The position numbers and the translations under genes are program-made. 64,000 bases of DNA from Candidatus Chloroploca mongolica (GTDB lineage: Bacteria; Chloroflexota; Chloroflexia; Chloroflexales; Chloroflexaceae). Positions 24,946 to 33,321 of this stretch are shown here, one piece after another. The stretch covers positions 20,148 to 84,147 of the forward strand of contig NZ_SIJK02000011.1 of the NCBI RefSeq assembly GCF_004762035.2, in the 5' to 3' direction. Each line of letters begins with the position of its first letter. Position 1 is the stretch's first letter. The notes under the pieces were generated by a model, which worked only from the letters and a program-made list of their open reading frames with translations, was not told the origin of the DNA and did not search any database.

Positions 24946-26007
24946 CTACCCGCCAAGTTGCGACATGCCACGTACCGTGGGGCGGACACCCTCGGGCAAG
25001 CCGTGGCCCCAGGGTTTGATCTGCACGGCGTGGCGCACAATCTGCTCGATCTCGGCGAGCGTCGCACCATTGCGAATGGCCGAACGGAGATCAACCTCGT
25101 CGTCACGCAAGAGGCAGAGGTGCATCCGCCCGTCAGCCGTGAGGCGCATCCGATTGCACGTTGCACAAAAAGGATCGGTGACGGCACTGATAAAACCAAG
25201 CTTGCCGGGGGCACCGGGGATGCGATAGCGACGGGCAGGATCAGCGGGATCCTGCCCATACGGGGTCAGGGTGCCAAAATGGGCCTCGATGCGGGCAATC
25301 AATTCAGCCGTACTGATGACGCCCTCTTCGGCGAGACCGGCAACGCCCGTCAGCGGCATCACCTCGATAAAACGGAACTCCCAGGGATGCCGGGTTGTCA
25401 GGGCCGCGAGTTGCACGACTTCATCGTCATTCATGCCCCGCACAATAACGGCATTGAGCTTGATTGGGTGGAGGCCGGCCTCATCAGCGGCCTGAATACC
25501 CGCCCAGACCTCATCGAGATTGCCACCGCGGGTCATCTGCCGAAACTTGACGGGATCGAGGCTATCAATGCTCACATTGACCCGGTCGAGGCCGGCTTCT
25601 TTGAGCGGCCCGGCGAGGCGACGGAGGCGCAGCGCATTCGTCGTCATCGCCACATGCTCAATGCCTGGCACTGCTTTCATCGCAGCGATCAGTTCGACGA
25701 TATCCTGACGCAGCGTCGGTTCGCCACCAGTCAAGCGGAGCTTGCGGAAACCGGCTGCGGCAGCCGCCTGGATCACCAGCAACAGCTCATCGTTGGTCAG
25801 CAACTCGGGGCGCGGGGCAAACTGCATCCCAACGGCGGGCATGCAATAGACACAGCGCATATTGCAGCGATCAGTCAGTGAAACCCGCAGATAATCAATG
25901 CGCCGCCCGAAGCTATCACGGGCCGGCTCATCGGTCGCATAGGTCGGGATCTCCCGTGGCTCAAAAAAGGTCAACGGGATGGTCGCCTTGATTGGATCAC
26001 GTTCCAT
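24946..26007 (-). CDS. moaA: GTP 3',8-cyclase (molybdenum/tungsten cofactor biosynthesis)
   Basis: 353-residue radical-SAM enzyme that makes cyclic pyranopterin precursor from GTP, the first step of molybdopterin synthesis. The N-terminal cluster motif CNMRCVYC (about residues 48-55) and SAM-binding LTGGEPTLR are intact. The C-terminal cluster CATCNR (about 282) with LTADGRMHLCLL, and the conserved terminal GG needed for activity, are also intact. The N-terminus carries about 25 extra residues before DSFGRRIDYLRVS. It faces the tungstate uptake operon, a sensible location because imported tungstate is loaded on the same pterin. It follows mrp on the same strand after a 73-base gap with a hairpin. 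Confidence 0.95.
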   Translation of the reverse strand: MERDPIKATIPLTFFEPREIPTYATDEPARDSFGRRIDYLRVSLTDRCNMRCVYCMPAVGMQFAPRPELLTNDELLLVIQAAAAAGFRKLRLTGGEPTLRQDIVELIAAMKAVPGIEHVAMTTNALRLRRLAGPLKEAGLDRVNVSIDSLDPVKFRQMTRGGNLDEVWAGIQAADEAGLHPIKLNAVIVRGMNDDEVVQLAALTTRHPWEFRFIEVMPLTGVAGLAEEGVISTAELIARIEAHFGTLTPYGQDPADPARRYRIPGAPGKLGFISAVTDPFCATCNRMRLTADGRMHLCLLRDDEVDLRSAIRNGATLAEIEQIVRHAVQIKPWGHGLPEGVRPTVRGMSQLGG

Positions 26008-26041
26008 AGCTGCATGACCTCATTGTCACTTTTATCCAACA

Positions 26042-26071
26042 GGTACCTGGCGCTCAGCAGCGCCAGATACC
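26042..26071 (-). terminator. Hairpin between mrp and moaA
   Basis: 13-bp stem with one mismatch (GGTACCTGGCGCT / AGCGCCAGATACC) and loop CAGC, in the short gap between the two minus-strand genes. No U-run; partial terminator or processing site. Confidence 0.5.
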
Positions 26072-26080
26072 CTCCAATGC

Positions 26081-27172
26081 TCAGGCTGAGACAAACTTCA
26101 AGACACTGATCCTAGCAGCGAGCTTGCGGGCAACATCGCGGAACCGATCGGCATAGGCATCATCGGCATCACTGATCACTGCTGGCGCACCAGTATCACC
26201 ACCAGCGCGAACAGCCATACCCAGGGGGATCTGACCGAGCAACGGCACACCCAATTGCTCAGAGAGACGCGCCGCGCCACCGCTGCCAAAGATATCATAG
26301 CGCGTCCCGGTATCAGGTGCCTGGAAATAGGCCATATTCTCGACAATGCCGAGCAACGGCACATTCACCTTCTTGAACATCTCCATTGCCTTGACGACAT
26401 CAACTGTCGCAACGGCCTGCGGCGTCGTGACAATGAGGCTCCCGGTGAGGGGCAGGCTCTGGGCGAGGGTCAGCGCAATATCACCGGTACCGGGGGGCAT
26501 ATCAATAATCAAATAATCGAGCGGTGCCCACTCCACATTGTAGAGAAACTGCCGCAACAACTGGCTGACCATCGGCCCACGCCAGATCACCGGCTGGGTC
26601 TCATCAATTAGAAACCCGACCGAGATCAACTTGATGCCGTGGCCGGTGAGCGGGATCATCATTGCTTCGCCCTGCTCATTCTGGAAGGCCTCGGGCTGAC
26701 CTTTGACACCCAGCATCAGGGGCAAACTCGGGCCAAAGACATCCGCATCGAGCAAACCAACCTGTGCGCCCTCTTGCGCGAGGGCGACCGCCAGATTCAC
26801 GGCAATGGTACTCTTGCCCACCCCACCTTTGCCAGCGGCGACTGCGATCACATTCGCCACGCCGGGAATAGGGGCCTGCTCGGGAATGCCCGCCGGACGA
26901 CGGGTATTGGCCGTAAACTCGATCATCACCTGTTCAACACCAGGAACGGTCCGTACCGCCGCCTCGGCCTCGGCATGGATTTGATCTTTCAGCGGACAGG
27001 CCGGGGTCGTCAATTCAATGGTGAAATTGACGTTGCTACCATTGATCCGTACATCTTTGATCATCCGCCGCGAGACAAGGTCACCACCAAGCTCGGGCTC
27101 TTGAACAGTACTCAGCGCCGCCAGCACCTGTTGCTCGGTCAGCGGCGCACTTTGCTGTGAAAAAAGACCCAT
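26081..27172 (-). CDS. Mrp/ApbC family P-loop ATPase (iron-sulfur carrier type)
   Basis: 363 residues. The N-terminal ~90 form an MIP18/DUF59 domain (LTTPACPLKDQI), and the rest is a MinD-like ATPase with deviant Walker A GKGGVGKST near residue 112 and IIDMPPGTGD. These proteins deliver Fe-S clusters. The family's CPxC pair, which normally follows ENMSYF, is missing: the sequence reads ENMAYFQAPDTGTRYD near residue 277. This variant may bind clusters differently or only through the DUF59 domain cysteine. It sits upstream of moaA, a 4Fe-4S enzyme, and has its own extended -10 promoter. Confidence 0.88.
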   Translation of the reverse strand: MGLFSQQSAPLTEQQVLAALSTVQEPELGGDLVSRRMIKDVRINGSNVNFTIELTTPACPLKDQIHAEAEAAVRTVPGVEQVMIEFTANTRRPAGIPEQAPIPGVANVIAVAAGKGGVGKSTIAVNLAVALAQEGAQVGLLDADVFGPSLPLMLGVKGQPEAFQNEQGEAMMIPLTGHGIKLISVGFLIDETQPVIWRGPMVSQLLRQFLYNVEWAPLDYLIIDMPPGTGDIALTLAQSLPLTGSLIVTTPQAVATVDVVKAMEMFKKVNVPLLGIVENMAYFQAPDTGTRYDIFGSGGAARLSEQLGVPLLGQIPLGMAVRAGGDTGAPAVISDADDAYADRFRDVARKLAARISVLKFVSA

Positions 27173-27223
27173 AATGGGAAACGCTCCACGTACGATTGCG
27201 AACTATCTCAAGGGGTTGGTTTC

Positions 27224-27232
27224 ATTATACCA
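27224..27232 (-). promoter_or_regulatory. Extended -10 promoter of mrp
   Basis: TGgTATAAT on the minus strand, about 50 bases before the mrp ATG; no recognisable -35. Confidence 0.7.
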
Positions 27233-27251
27233 GATTGTGTGTTGAAACTCT

Positions 27252-28364
27252 TCAGAGGAGGCTCCGGTAGACGGCGAGCGTTGCCTGGGCGGCGCGTTGC
27301 CAGGTGAACCGGGCTGCGTGGGGTGGTCCCCGCCGAACTAAAGCGGTGCGTGCGGCTTCATCATGCCAGAGCGAGGCGATTGTATCGGCCCAGGCCATAG
27401 GATCTTGTGGCGGGAGACAGATCCCGGCCTTGCCAACAATTTCGGGCAGGCTGCTTGTATCAGCCACGATCGTTGGCGCTCCACAGGCAAGCGCTTCGAG
27501 CACAGGGAGGCCGAAGCCTTCGTAGAGCGACGGATTGACATAGAGGCGACAGGCATTGTAGAGCCAGATCAACTCGTCGTGCGCCACTTTGCCCGCAAAC
27601 CAGACATGATCAGCCAGGTGCAACTCGCGCACAAGGCGATAGATTGGCTCATCGAGCCAACCCGGTGCGCCGGCGGCAACGAGTTGGTAGGGGACACGGG
27701 GATCGCGATCGAGCAGGAGGCGAAGCGCGTGGAGCAGTGTTTCCAGGTTCTTGCGGGGTTCGATCGTGCTCACAAAGAGCAGGAAGCTCGCTGCGGTCAG
27801 TTGACGCCCATTGATGGTGCGAGTGGCGTCAGGCCTCAGGCCAAGCGGTTGAAAGCTCGGATCGGCTGCTTCATAGATCACCGTGATCTGTTCGGCGGGC
27901 AGATCGAGCAGACTGACGATATCATTGCGTGTTGCTTCCGAGACCGTAATGACCCCATCGGCATCGTGGGCTGCAGCGCGGATCTGGGCATAGAAGCGGC
28001 GCGCATCAGCATCGAGAATGTCAGGATAATGAAGAAACGCCAGATCATGGATCGTGATCACCGCCGGGCAGCGCCGCCTGCGAGGGGCAATGAAATCGGG
28101 ACAATGCAAGAGTGACAGCCGTTGCGGCCAGAGCTCAAGCGGCAGGCTCAGTTGCTCGTAGCGATGATGGGGCGGCGTGATCATCGTAGCACGGCGGAGA
28201 TTGGGGCCAACGGCGAGCGGCTCGCGTTGACGATAGTGCTGGAGCGCGACAAACTCAAGGTCGGGCGCGAGCGTCGCCATTGCGCCGAGTAACTGGCGGG
28301 TATACTGGGCGATGCCACCTTGACGATACGCATTGAGGCGTGCATCAACACCGATCCGGGTCAC
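27252..28364 (-). CDS. GT4-family glycosyltransferase
   Basis: 370-residue retaining GT-B glycosyltransferase. The N-terminal half has the acceptor-side pattern GVDARLNAYRQGGIAQYTR. The C-terminal half has the donor-site elements SFLLFVSTIEPRKNLETLL, VWFAGKV and the EGFGLPVLEALACGAP motif with its conserved glutamates (in NPSLYEGFG). Likely acts at the cytosolic membrane face on cell-surface glycan or exopolysaccharide. Substrate unknown. Its ATG overlaps the stop of the upstream metallo-hydrolase by four bases. Confidence 0.9.
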   Translation of the reverse strand: MTRIGVDARLNAYRQGGIAQYTRQLLGAMATLAPDLEFVALQHYRQREPLAVGPNLRRATMITPPHHRYEQLSLPLELWPQRLSLLHCPDFIAPRRRRCPAVITIHDLAFLHYPDILDADARRFYAQIRAAAHDADGVITVSEATRNDIVSLLDLPAEQITVIYEAADPSFQPLGLRPDATRTINGRQLTAASFLLFVSTIEPRKNLETLLHALRLLLDRDPRVPYQLVAAGAPGWLDEPIYRLVRELHLADHVWFAGKVAHDELIWLYNACRLYVNPSLYEGFGLPVLEALACGAPTIVADTSSLPEIVGKAGICLPPQDPMAWADTIASLWHDEAARTALVRRGPPHAARFTWQRAAQATLAVYRSLL

Positions 28365-29122
28365 AGCGCCACCTGAACTTCCAACCCATCATAGGCAAAC
28401 GCCACCCCCTCGGGCAAGTCGAGGCTGGCAAGCGCGTGGTCAATGTTGTGGTTCATATGGACAAAGAAAGCGCGGCGCGGCTGCAGCGCGGCGACAACTT
28501 CGAGGGCCTGCGCAACCGAATAGTGCGTCGGATGGGGTTCGTAGCGTAACGCATTGAGCACGAGCACATCAAGGTCGCGCAGCAGTGCCCAGGCTGTCGG
28601 CGACAGCGCACTTGCGTCAGTGATATAACCAAGCCGCCCCACTCGATACCCCGTGATCGTCCAGCTTCCGTGCAGCACATCAAAGGGTTGAATCGTCAGT
28701 GAGCCGACCGTAAAGGGCTCCACGACTGGGCGCAGATCAAGACTCGGGCGCGTCGACCCGGCCGATGTGTCGGTAAACGCATAGGCAAAGCGCTCACGCA
28801 CATCACCGAGCGTCTGGGGACTCCCATAGATCGGAATGGCGGTACCACTCCAGCAGAGTGGACGGAGATCGTCGATGCCTGCGGTATGATCAAAGTGAGA
28901 ATGGGTAATCAAGACCGCATCAAGACGACAGAGATCTGCAATCAGGGCCTGTTCACGAAAATCGGGGCCCGCATCAATCAGAATAGTCTCGATACCAGTG
29001 GAAAGCAAGGCTGCCGTGCGGAGACGCCGATTGCGCGGATCAGACGATGTACAGACGGCGCACTTGCACCCAATGACCGGCACCCCCATCGAGGTGCCAG
29101 TTCCCAAAAAACGTAGCCACAT
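28361..29122 (-). CDS. PhnP-like metallo-beta-lactamase-fold hydrolase
   Basis: 253-residue MBL-fold hydrolase. The metal-binding HSHFDHTAG (about residues 72-80) is complete. The early segment GCKCAVCTSSDPRNRRLRTA with three Cys is the structural zinc site typical of PhnP-like phosphodiesterases. Related enzymes hydrolyse 5-phosphoribosyl 1,2-cyclic phosphate or cyclic nucleotides. Start 29122 is chosen over 29278 because GAGG precedes it and the preceding residues are translated non-coding DNA containing a hairpin. The gene overlaps the GT4 gene by four bases. Confidence 0.88.
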   Translation of the reverse strand: MWLRFLGTGTSMGVPVIGCKCAVCTSSDPRNRRLRTAALLSTGIETILIDAGPDFREQALIADLCRLDAVLITHSHFDHTAGIDDLRPLCWSGTAIPIYGSPQTLGDVRERFAYAFTDTSAGSTRPSLDLRPVVEPFTVGSLTIQPFDVLHGSWTITGYRVGRLGYITDASALSPTAWALLRDLDVLVLNALRYEPHPTHYSVAQALEVVAALQPRRAFFVHMNHNIDHALASLDLPEGVAFAYDGLEVQVAL

Positions 29123-29156
29123 ATGGCGATCCTCAATGGCTAAGAGACCTGTGTAA

Positions 29157-29165
29157 AGTATAGCA
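29157..29165 (-). promoter_or_regulatory. Extended -10 promoter of the PhnP-like gene
   Basis: TGcTATACT on the minus strand; leader of about 30 bases to the ATG at 29122. Confidence 0.65.
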
Positions 29166-29211
29166 TGCTGTGTAATCTCTGGGGGCCTGCGGCCCCTTTC
29201 CCGCGATGGTG

Positions 29212-29248
29212 GGTTTCGTTGTGGTGGCTTCGCCACCACAACGAAACC
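29212..29248. repeat. Palindrome overlapping the regulator promoter
   Basis: 17-bp perfect inverted repeat with a TTC loop (GAA on the minus strand), arm GGTTTCGTTGTGGTGGC. Its right arm covers the position of the -35 for TATAAT at 29264-29269. Layout matches the palindrome at 6050-6094. Confidence 0.65.
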
Positions 29249-29263
29249 GAAAAGAGGATCAGC

Positions 29264-29269
29264 TATAAT
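29264..29269 (+). promoter_or_regulatory. -10 element of the BTAD/AAA regulator
   Basis: TATAAT, 30 bases before the ATG at 29300. The expected -35 position (29241-29246) lies within the adjacent palindrome and is not a good match. Confidence 0.55.
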
Positions 29270-29299
29270 GATGCCCAACTGTTGCCAATGGGAGTGGTT

Positions 29300-32200
29300 A
29301 TGCTGGTGGTGACGCTCTTTGGTGTGCCGAGGCTTGTGCGCGATGGGGTTGCCGTTGAGTTACCTCGCCGCCGCGCCCGGGCACTTGTCTATTACCTGGC
29401 CGCCCAGACTGCGCCGGTGAGCCGCGAGCAGTTGCTGGGTCTCTTCTGGTCTGATCATGACCGTAGCGGGGCTCAGCAGTTGTTGCGCACCACGTTGCAC
29501 GCGGTGCGGCGTGCGCTTGGCCCGGCCCTTGTGGCTGGTGAGTATCAACTTGGCCTGGAGGCTGACGTTGATTATCGCACGTTGCTGGCGACGATCCAGA
29601 AGCCCAGTGCTGATGAGGCTGCCCTTGCTTGGGCATTGCGTGGCTATCGTGATGATCTGCTAGCCGATTTCACTCTTACCGATGCTGAGCCGTTCGAGGA
29701 TTGGCTGGCGGCCGAGCGTGAACGAGCGCGGATGCTGGCAATTCGCGGCTTTACGCGCCTGGCACGACTCGCCGAGGGGCGCGCTGCCTATGAGGTGGCG
29801 CTTGAGGCGTTACGTCAGGCCCTTGCGTTTGATCCGCTCCAGGAGGATCTGCAACGTGATGCGATGCGCCTCCACTATTATGCCGGTGACCGGGTAGGCG
29901 CGATCCGGCGCTACGAGCATCTGCAGGATCTGCTTGATGCCGAGGTGGGGGTGCCGCCGATGCAGGCAACCCGTGAACTCTATGATGCGATTATTACCGA
30001 TGCGCTTGTGCGGCCTCCTGCTGAACATGGTGCCGTCGAGTTGTCGCGGGCAGGTGAAGCTTCCCTGGTCACGCGGACGTCTGCACCGGCACCGCTCCAA
30101 TCTCCGTCGTTGCTTGCCTTGCCATTTATTGGGCGGCAGACAGAATTGGCGCTGATCGCCGAGGCGGTGACGCAAGGGCAATTGGTGTTGATCGAGGGTG
30201 AACCGGGGATTGGCAAAACGCGACTGGCGACCGAGTTCCTGGGGCAACATGTTGCCGAGCACGGTCTGGTGCTGGTTGGTGCTGCACGTGAACTCGAGCA
30301 GAGTCTGCCGTATCAACCGGTGATTGCAGCATTGCGCATGCTAGCAACTCACCCCAGGTGGCCTGCGCTCCGTGCTCAACTTGATCTGGCCCCTGTCTGG
30401 TTGCGTGAAGTTGCGCGTCTGGTGCCCGAACTGGCAGAAGCGCTTCCTGGGCAGTTGATGGCGCTGGGCAATGCTGAAGAGGCTCGTCTGTGGGAGAGTG
30501 TTGCGCAACTGGTGATGGCGCTGGTACGTCACGTTCCGGTCGGGTTGTTGTTTGACGACCTGCACTGGGCCGATGTCAGTACGCTCGGTTTGGTGAGCTA
30601 CCTCCTTCGGCGTAGCCAGGGCACCCAGGTCAGCGTGCTGGCAACGACGCGCCCCGTTCGCCCTCGTCATGCGCTGGCAACCCTGATGGCCGGTCTGACG
30701 CGTGAGAACCATCTGAAGAGGCTGGCGCTGCAACGCCTTCACCCCACGGAAACGGCCTTCCTCGCCCAACAACTCTGCCCCCATGATGCGGAAGTAACGG
30801 CAGCCTGGATTCAACAAACGACCGAAGGCAATCCGTATATTCTGGTTGAAGTGATTAGCCACGCGCTCGCTACGGGGATGCTCGGCCCTGATGGGCATCT
30901 GCACCTCGATGGCGCAACGGCACCAATCGTCCCCCCTACCGTCTATAGTTTAATCGAAGCGCGGCTTACGCGGCTTGCCGAAGGTGCGCGGCGGGTGCTT
31001 GATGCGGCTGTGGTGGCCGGGCGCGAATTTGAGTTTGAAGTCGCCGCCCGCGCAGCCGCACTCTCTGAGCAGGCGGCCCTTGATGCCCTCGACGAATTGC
31101 AGGCCGCTCGTCTGGTCGAGCCGCTTGATGAGGGGCGGTATCGTTTTGACCATAGCCTGACCGTCGAAGTCGCAGGGCACGAGCTTGGGGTTCCTCGTCA
31201 GCGGAGCCTTCATCGCCGGATCGCTGAAGCGATGGAGGCGCTGCATCGCAACGAGCTCGATACTGTGGCAGGGATGATCGCGTGGCATTTTGCTCAGGGT
31301 GGCGTGCCCGATCGCGCCGCCGAGTATGCCTTGCGCGCTGCACGCAGGGCCACTGCGGTTGCGGCATGGAGTGAGGCAACGGGCCTGTTTGAGCAGGCAC
31401 TGGCGGGGAGCCAGTCTGTCGAGCGGTTTGCCATTCTGCTTGACCTGGGCGAGGCGCTGGCGCAACAGGGCGAAGGCGCACGCGCAGCAGAACGTCTTCG
31501 TGAAGCGCTGGCGCTTGCCGCCAACGAGATGCAGGCCAATCACGCACGTCTCAAACTGGCCGGGGTTCTTGTCGTGCAGGCGCGTTATGCTGAGGTGATC
31601 GATCTGGTACGTGATCTGGCGACCCAAGGCACGCCCGGCGAACGTGCACAAGCGCTCTTCCGCTGGGGCACAGCGCTCTCGTTGGAAGGCGCCGATCTCG
31701 GCGAGGCGGCACTGCGTCTCGGCGAAGCCGAGCAGTTGGTGATCGAGCAGGCCAGCCTCGACCAGATGGCGCTGGCTCAGGTACGCTTTGAGCTTGGCAG
31801 CGTAGCGGCGCAGCAAGGCGATTTGCCCCGGGCGGTCGCCTACTATCACGAAGCAAAGCATGTTGCTGATGCGGTCTCAGAAGCACCAGACAGATTGAAT
31901 CAGGCCATGATGTGGCGCATTCTTGCCCGTAACAATCTGGCGTACCATTTGCACCTGCTTGGTGACCTTGAACCAGCGGAAGCGCATCTTGGTGAAGCAC
32001 TCAAGCTTGCTGAAGCTGCGGGCTTCCTTGGTCTGCAACCCTACCTGCTCTCGACCAAGGGTGAACTTGCGCTGGCCCAGGGGCATCTAGAGCACGCCGA
32101 GCAGGCCTTCAACGCGGGCCTGGCGCTGGCCGAACGCCTTGAAGTGCCCGAGCGCATTGCGGGCCTGGTTGCGAACCTCGGCCTGGTCGCGCTGCGACGG

Positions 32201-32425
32201 GGTGAAACGAGTCTCGCGATTCACCGGCTTTCAACAGCACAGGCGCAAGCCGATGCTCTTGGCACCCATCATCTGGCTGCACAGATCCGCATCTGGCTCG
32301 CGCCGCTCTTGCCGCCCCACGAAGCGCGTATCCTCTTTACTGAAGCCCGTGGTATCGCCGAAGCAGGCAAGCGCCAGCGTCTGCTTGATGAGCTTGCCCA
32401 CATTGAAGCACTGTTGCCGCGCTAG
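29300..32425 (+). CDS. BTAD/STAND regulator: winged helix - BTAD - AAA ATPase - TPR
   Basis: 1041 residues. The order is an OmpR-like winged helix (about 1-90, LFGVPRLVRDGVAVELPRRR in part), a bacterial transcriptional activation domain of helical repeats (about 95-240, ending PMQATRELYDAI), a STAND-type AAA ATPase with Walker A GEPGIGKT near residue 300 and Walker B LLFDDLHWAD near 415, and about 400 residues of TPR-like helices (repeated ALA, EAL and GEAL patterns). It is a SARP/AfsR-like, signal-gated activator; the ligand is unknown. Start 29300 is chosen for its GGGAG site and its position after the -10 box. It stands alone between a divergent hydrolase and a repeat array, so no target is suggested. 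Confidence 0.85.
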   Translation: MLVVTLFGVPRLVRDGVAVELPRRRARALVYYLAAQTAPVSREQLLGLFWSDHDRSGAQQLLRTTLHAVRRALGPALVAGEYQLGLEADVDYRTLLATIQKPSADEAALAWALRGYRDDLLADFTLTDAEPFEDWLAAERERARMLAIRGFTRLARLAEGRAAYEVALEALRQALAFDPLQEDLQRDAMRLHYYAGDRVGAIRRYEHLQDLLDAEVGVPPMQATRELYDAIITDALVRPPAEHGAVELSRAGEASLVTRTSAPAPLQSPSLLALPFIGRQTELALIAEAVTQGQLVLIEGEPGIGKTRLATEFLGQHVAEHGLVLVGAARELEQSLPYQPVIAALRMLATHPRWPALRAQLDLAPVWLREVARLVPELAEALPGQLMALGNAEEARLWESVAQLVMALVRHVPVGLLFDDLHWADVSTLGLVSYLLRRSQGTQVSVLATTRPVRPRHALATLMAGLTRENHLKRLALQRLHPTETAFLAQQLCPHDAEVTAAWIQQTTEGNPYILVEVISHALATGMLGPDGHLHLDGATAPIVPPTVYSLIEARLTRLAEGARRVLDAAVVAGREFEFEVAARAAALSEQAALDALDELQAARLVEPLDEGRYRFDHSLTVEVAGHELGVPRQRSLHRRIAEAMEALHRNELDTVAGMIAWHFAQGGVPDRAAEYALRAARRATAVAAWSEATGLFEQALAGSQSVERFAILLDLGEALAQQGEGARAAERLREALALAANEMQANHARLKLAGVLVVQARYAEVIDLVRDLATQGTPGERAQALFRWGTALSLEGADLGEAALRLGEAEQLVIEQASLDQMALAQVRFELGSVAAQQGDLPRAVAYYHEAKHVADAVSEAPDRLNQAMMWRILARNNLAYHLHLLGDLEPAEAHLGEALKLAEAAGFLGLQPYLLSTKGELALAQGHLEHAEQAFNAGLALAERLEVPERIAGLVANLGLVALRRGETSLAIHRLSTAQAQADALGTHHLAAQIRIWLAPLLPPHEARILFTEARGIAEAGKRQRLLDELAHIEALLPR

Positions 32426-32432
32426 GGCAGTT

Positions 32433-32457
32433 GCGCAAGCACCGAGCTTGCTTGCGC
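32433..32457 (+). terminator. Hairpin after the BTAD regulator
   Basis: 9-bp stem GCGCAAGCA / TGCTTGCGC with a 7-base loop, directly downstream of the stop at 32425. No U-run. Confidence 0.45.
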
Positions 32458-32674
32458 TGCATTTGAGGGCGCAGCCCCATCCGCCCCGGAGGCGCCCCGT
32501 CACCCGTAGGGGGGAAGCACTCCTTTTGGGGGTAGGTTTTTTTATCCAAGCGCCGAGGGAGCGACATGACGTTCGTTTTTTTCGCACGAAGGTGGCGGTG
32601 TCGTTGGCCAAGGTTCGGGGCACAAGCGTCGCGGCATGGGGATGGGTTGCTGGTTCAGTGCCCGCACGGCAGGG

Positions 32675-33290
32675 GTGCCAACGCCATCCATGTCATTCCG
32701 AACGGAGTGAGGAATCTTCACTGCGGCGCATGGAAGACCCCTCGCTCCGCTCGGAGTGCCAGGGCGAGCGCAGCGGGGTGCCAGAGCGGGCGCGGCGGGG
32801 TGCCAGGGCGGGCGCAGCGGGGTGCCACGGCGGGCGCAGCGGAGTGCCAGGGCGGGCGCAGCGGGGTGCCAACGCCAGCCATGTCATTCCGAACGGAGTG
32901 AGGAATCTCCGCTGCGGCGCATGGAAGACCCCTCGCTCCGCTCGGGGTGACACGGAGGATGCCTTGGGGTGGCAAGGGCGCGCAGCGGGGTGCCAGGGCG
33001 GGCGCGGCGGGGTGCCAGGGCGGGCGCGGCGGGGGTGCCAACGCCAGCCATGTCATTCCGAACGGAGTGAGGAATCTTCGCTGCGGCGCATGGAAGACCC
33101 CTCGCTCCGCTCGGGGTGCCAGGGCGGGCGCAGCGGAGTGACAGGGCGAGCGCAGCGGGGTGCCAGGGCGGGCGCAGCGGAGTGCCAGGGCGGGCGCGGC
33201 GGGGGTGCCAACGCCAGCCATGTCATTCCGAACGGAGTGAGGAATCTTCCCTGCGGCGCAGGGAAGACCCCTCGCTGCGCTCGGGGTGAC
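32675..33290. repeat. Complex repeat array: four ~80-bp hairpin modules joined by 22-bp tandem repeats
   Basis: Four copies of an ~80-bp module start at 32675, 32866, 33035 and 33205. Each begins GTGCCAACGCCA and holds an imperfect 20-bp hairpin (CCGAACGGAGTGAGGAATCT paired with AGACCCCTCGCTCCGCTCGG) whose mismatches become G-U pairs on the minus strand. The modules are joined by variable numbers of a 22-bp unit (GTGCCAGGGCGGGCGCAGCG plus two bases): five copies at 32756-32865, then about two to three, then four. The remaining gap 32458-32674 shows no gene. The long open frames across the array on both strands are products of its GC-rich periodicity. Confidence 0.85.
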
Positions 33291-33321
33291 AAGGAGGATG
33301 CCTTGGGGTGCTTCCCCCCTC

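Noticed and set aside
30950..31861. 303-residue minus-strand frame within the BTAD regulator
   Set aside because: Antisense to the AAA/TPR region; no recognisable domain or start signals.
32675..33290. CRISPR array
   Set aside because: Repeats are direct and GC-rich, but the units between them are themselves repeats of one another, lengths vary, and no cas gene is present.
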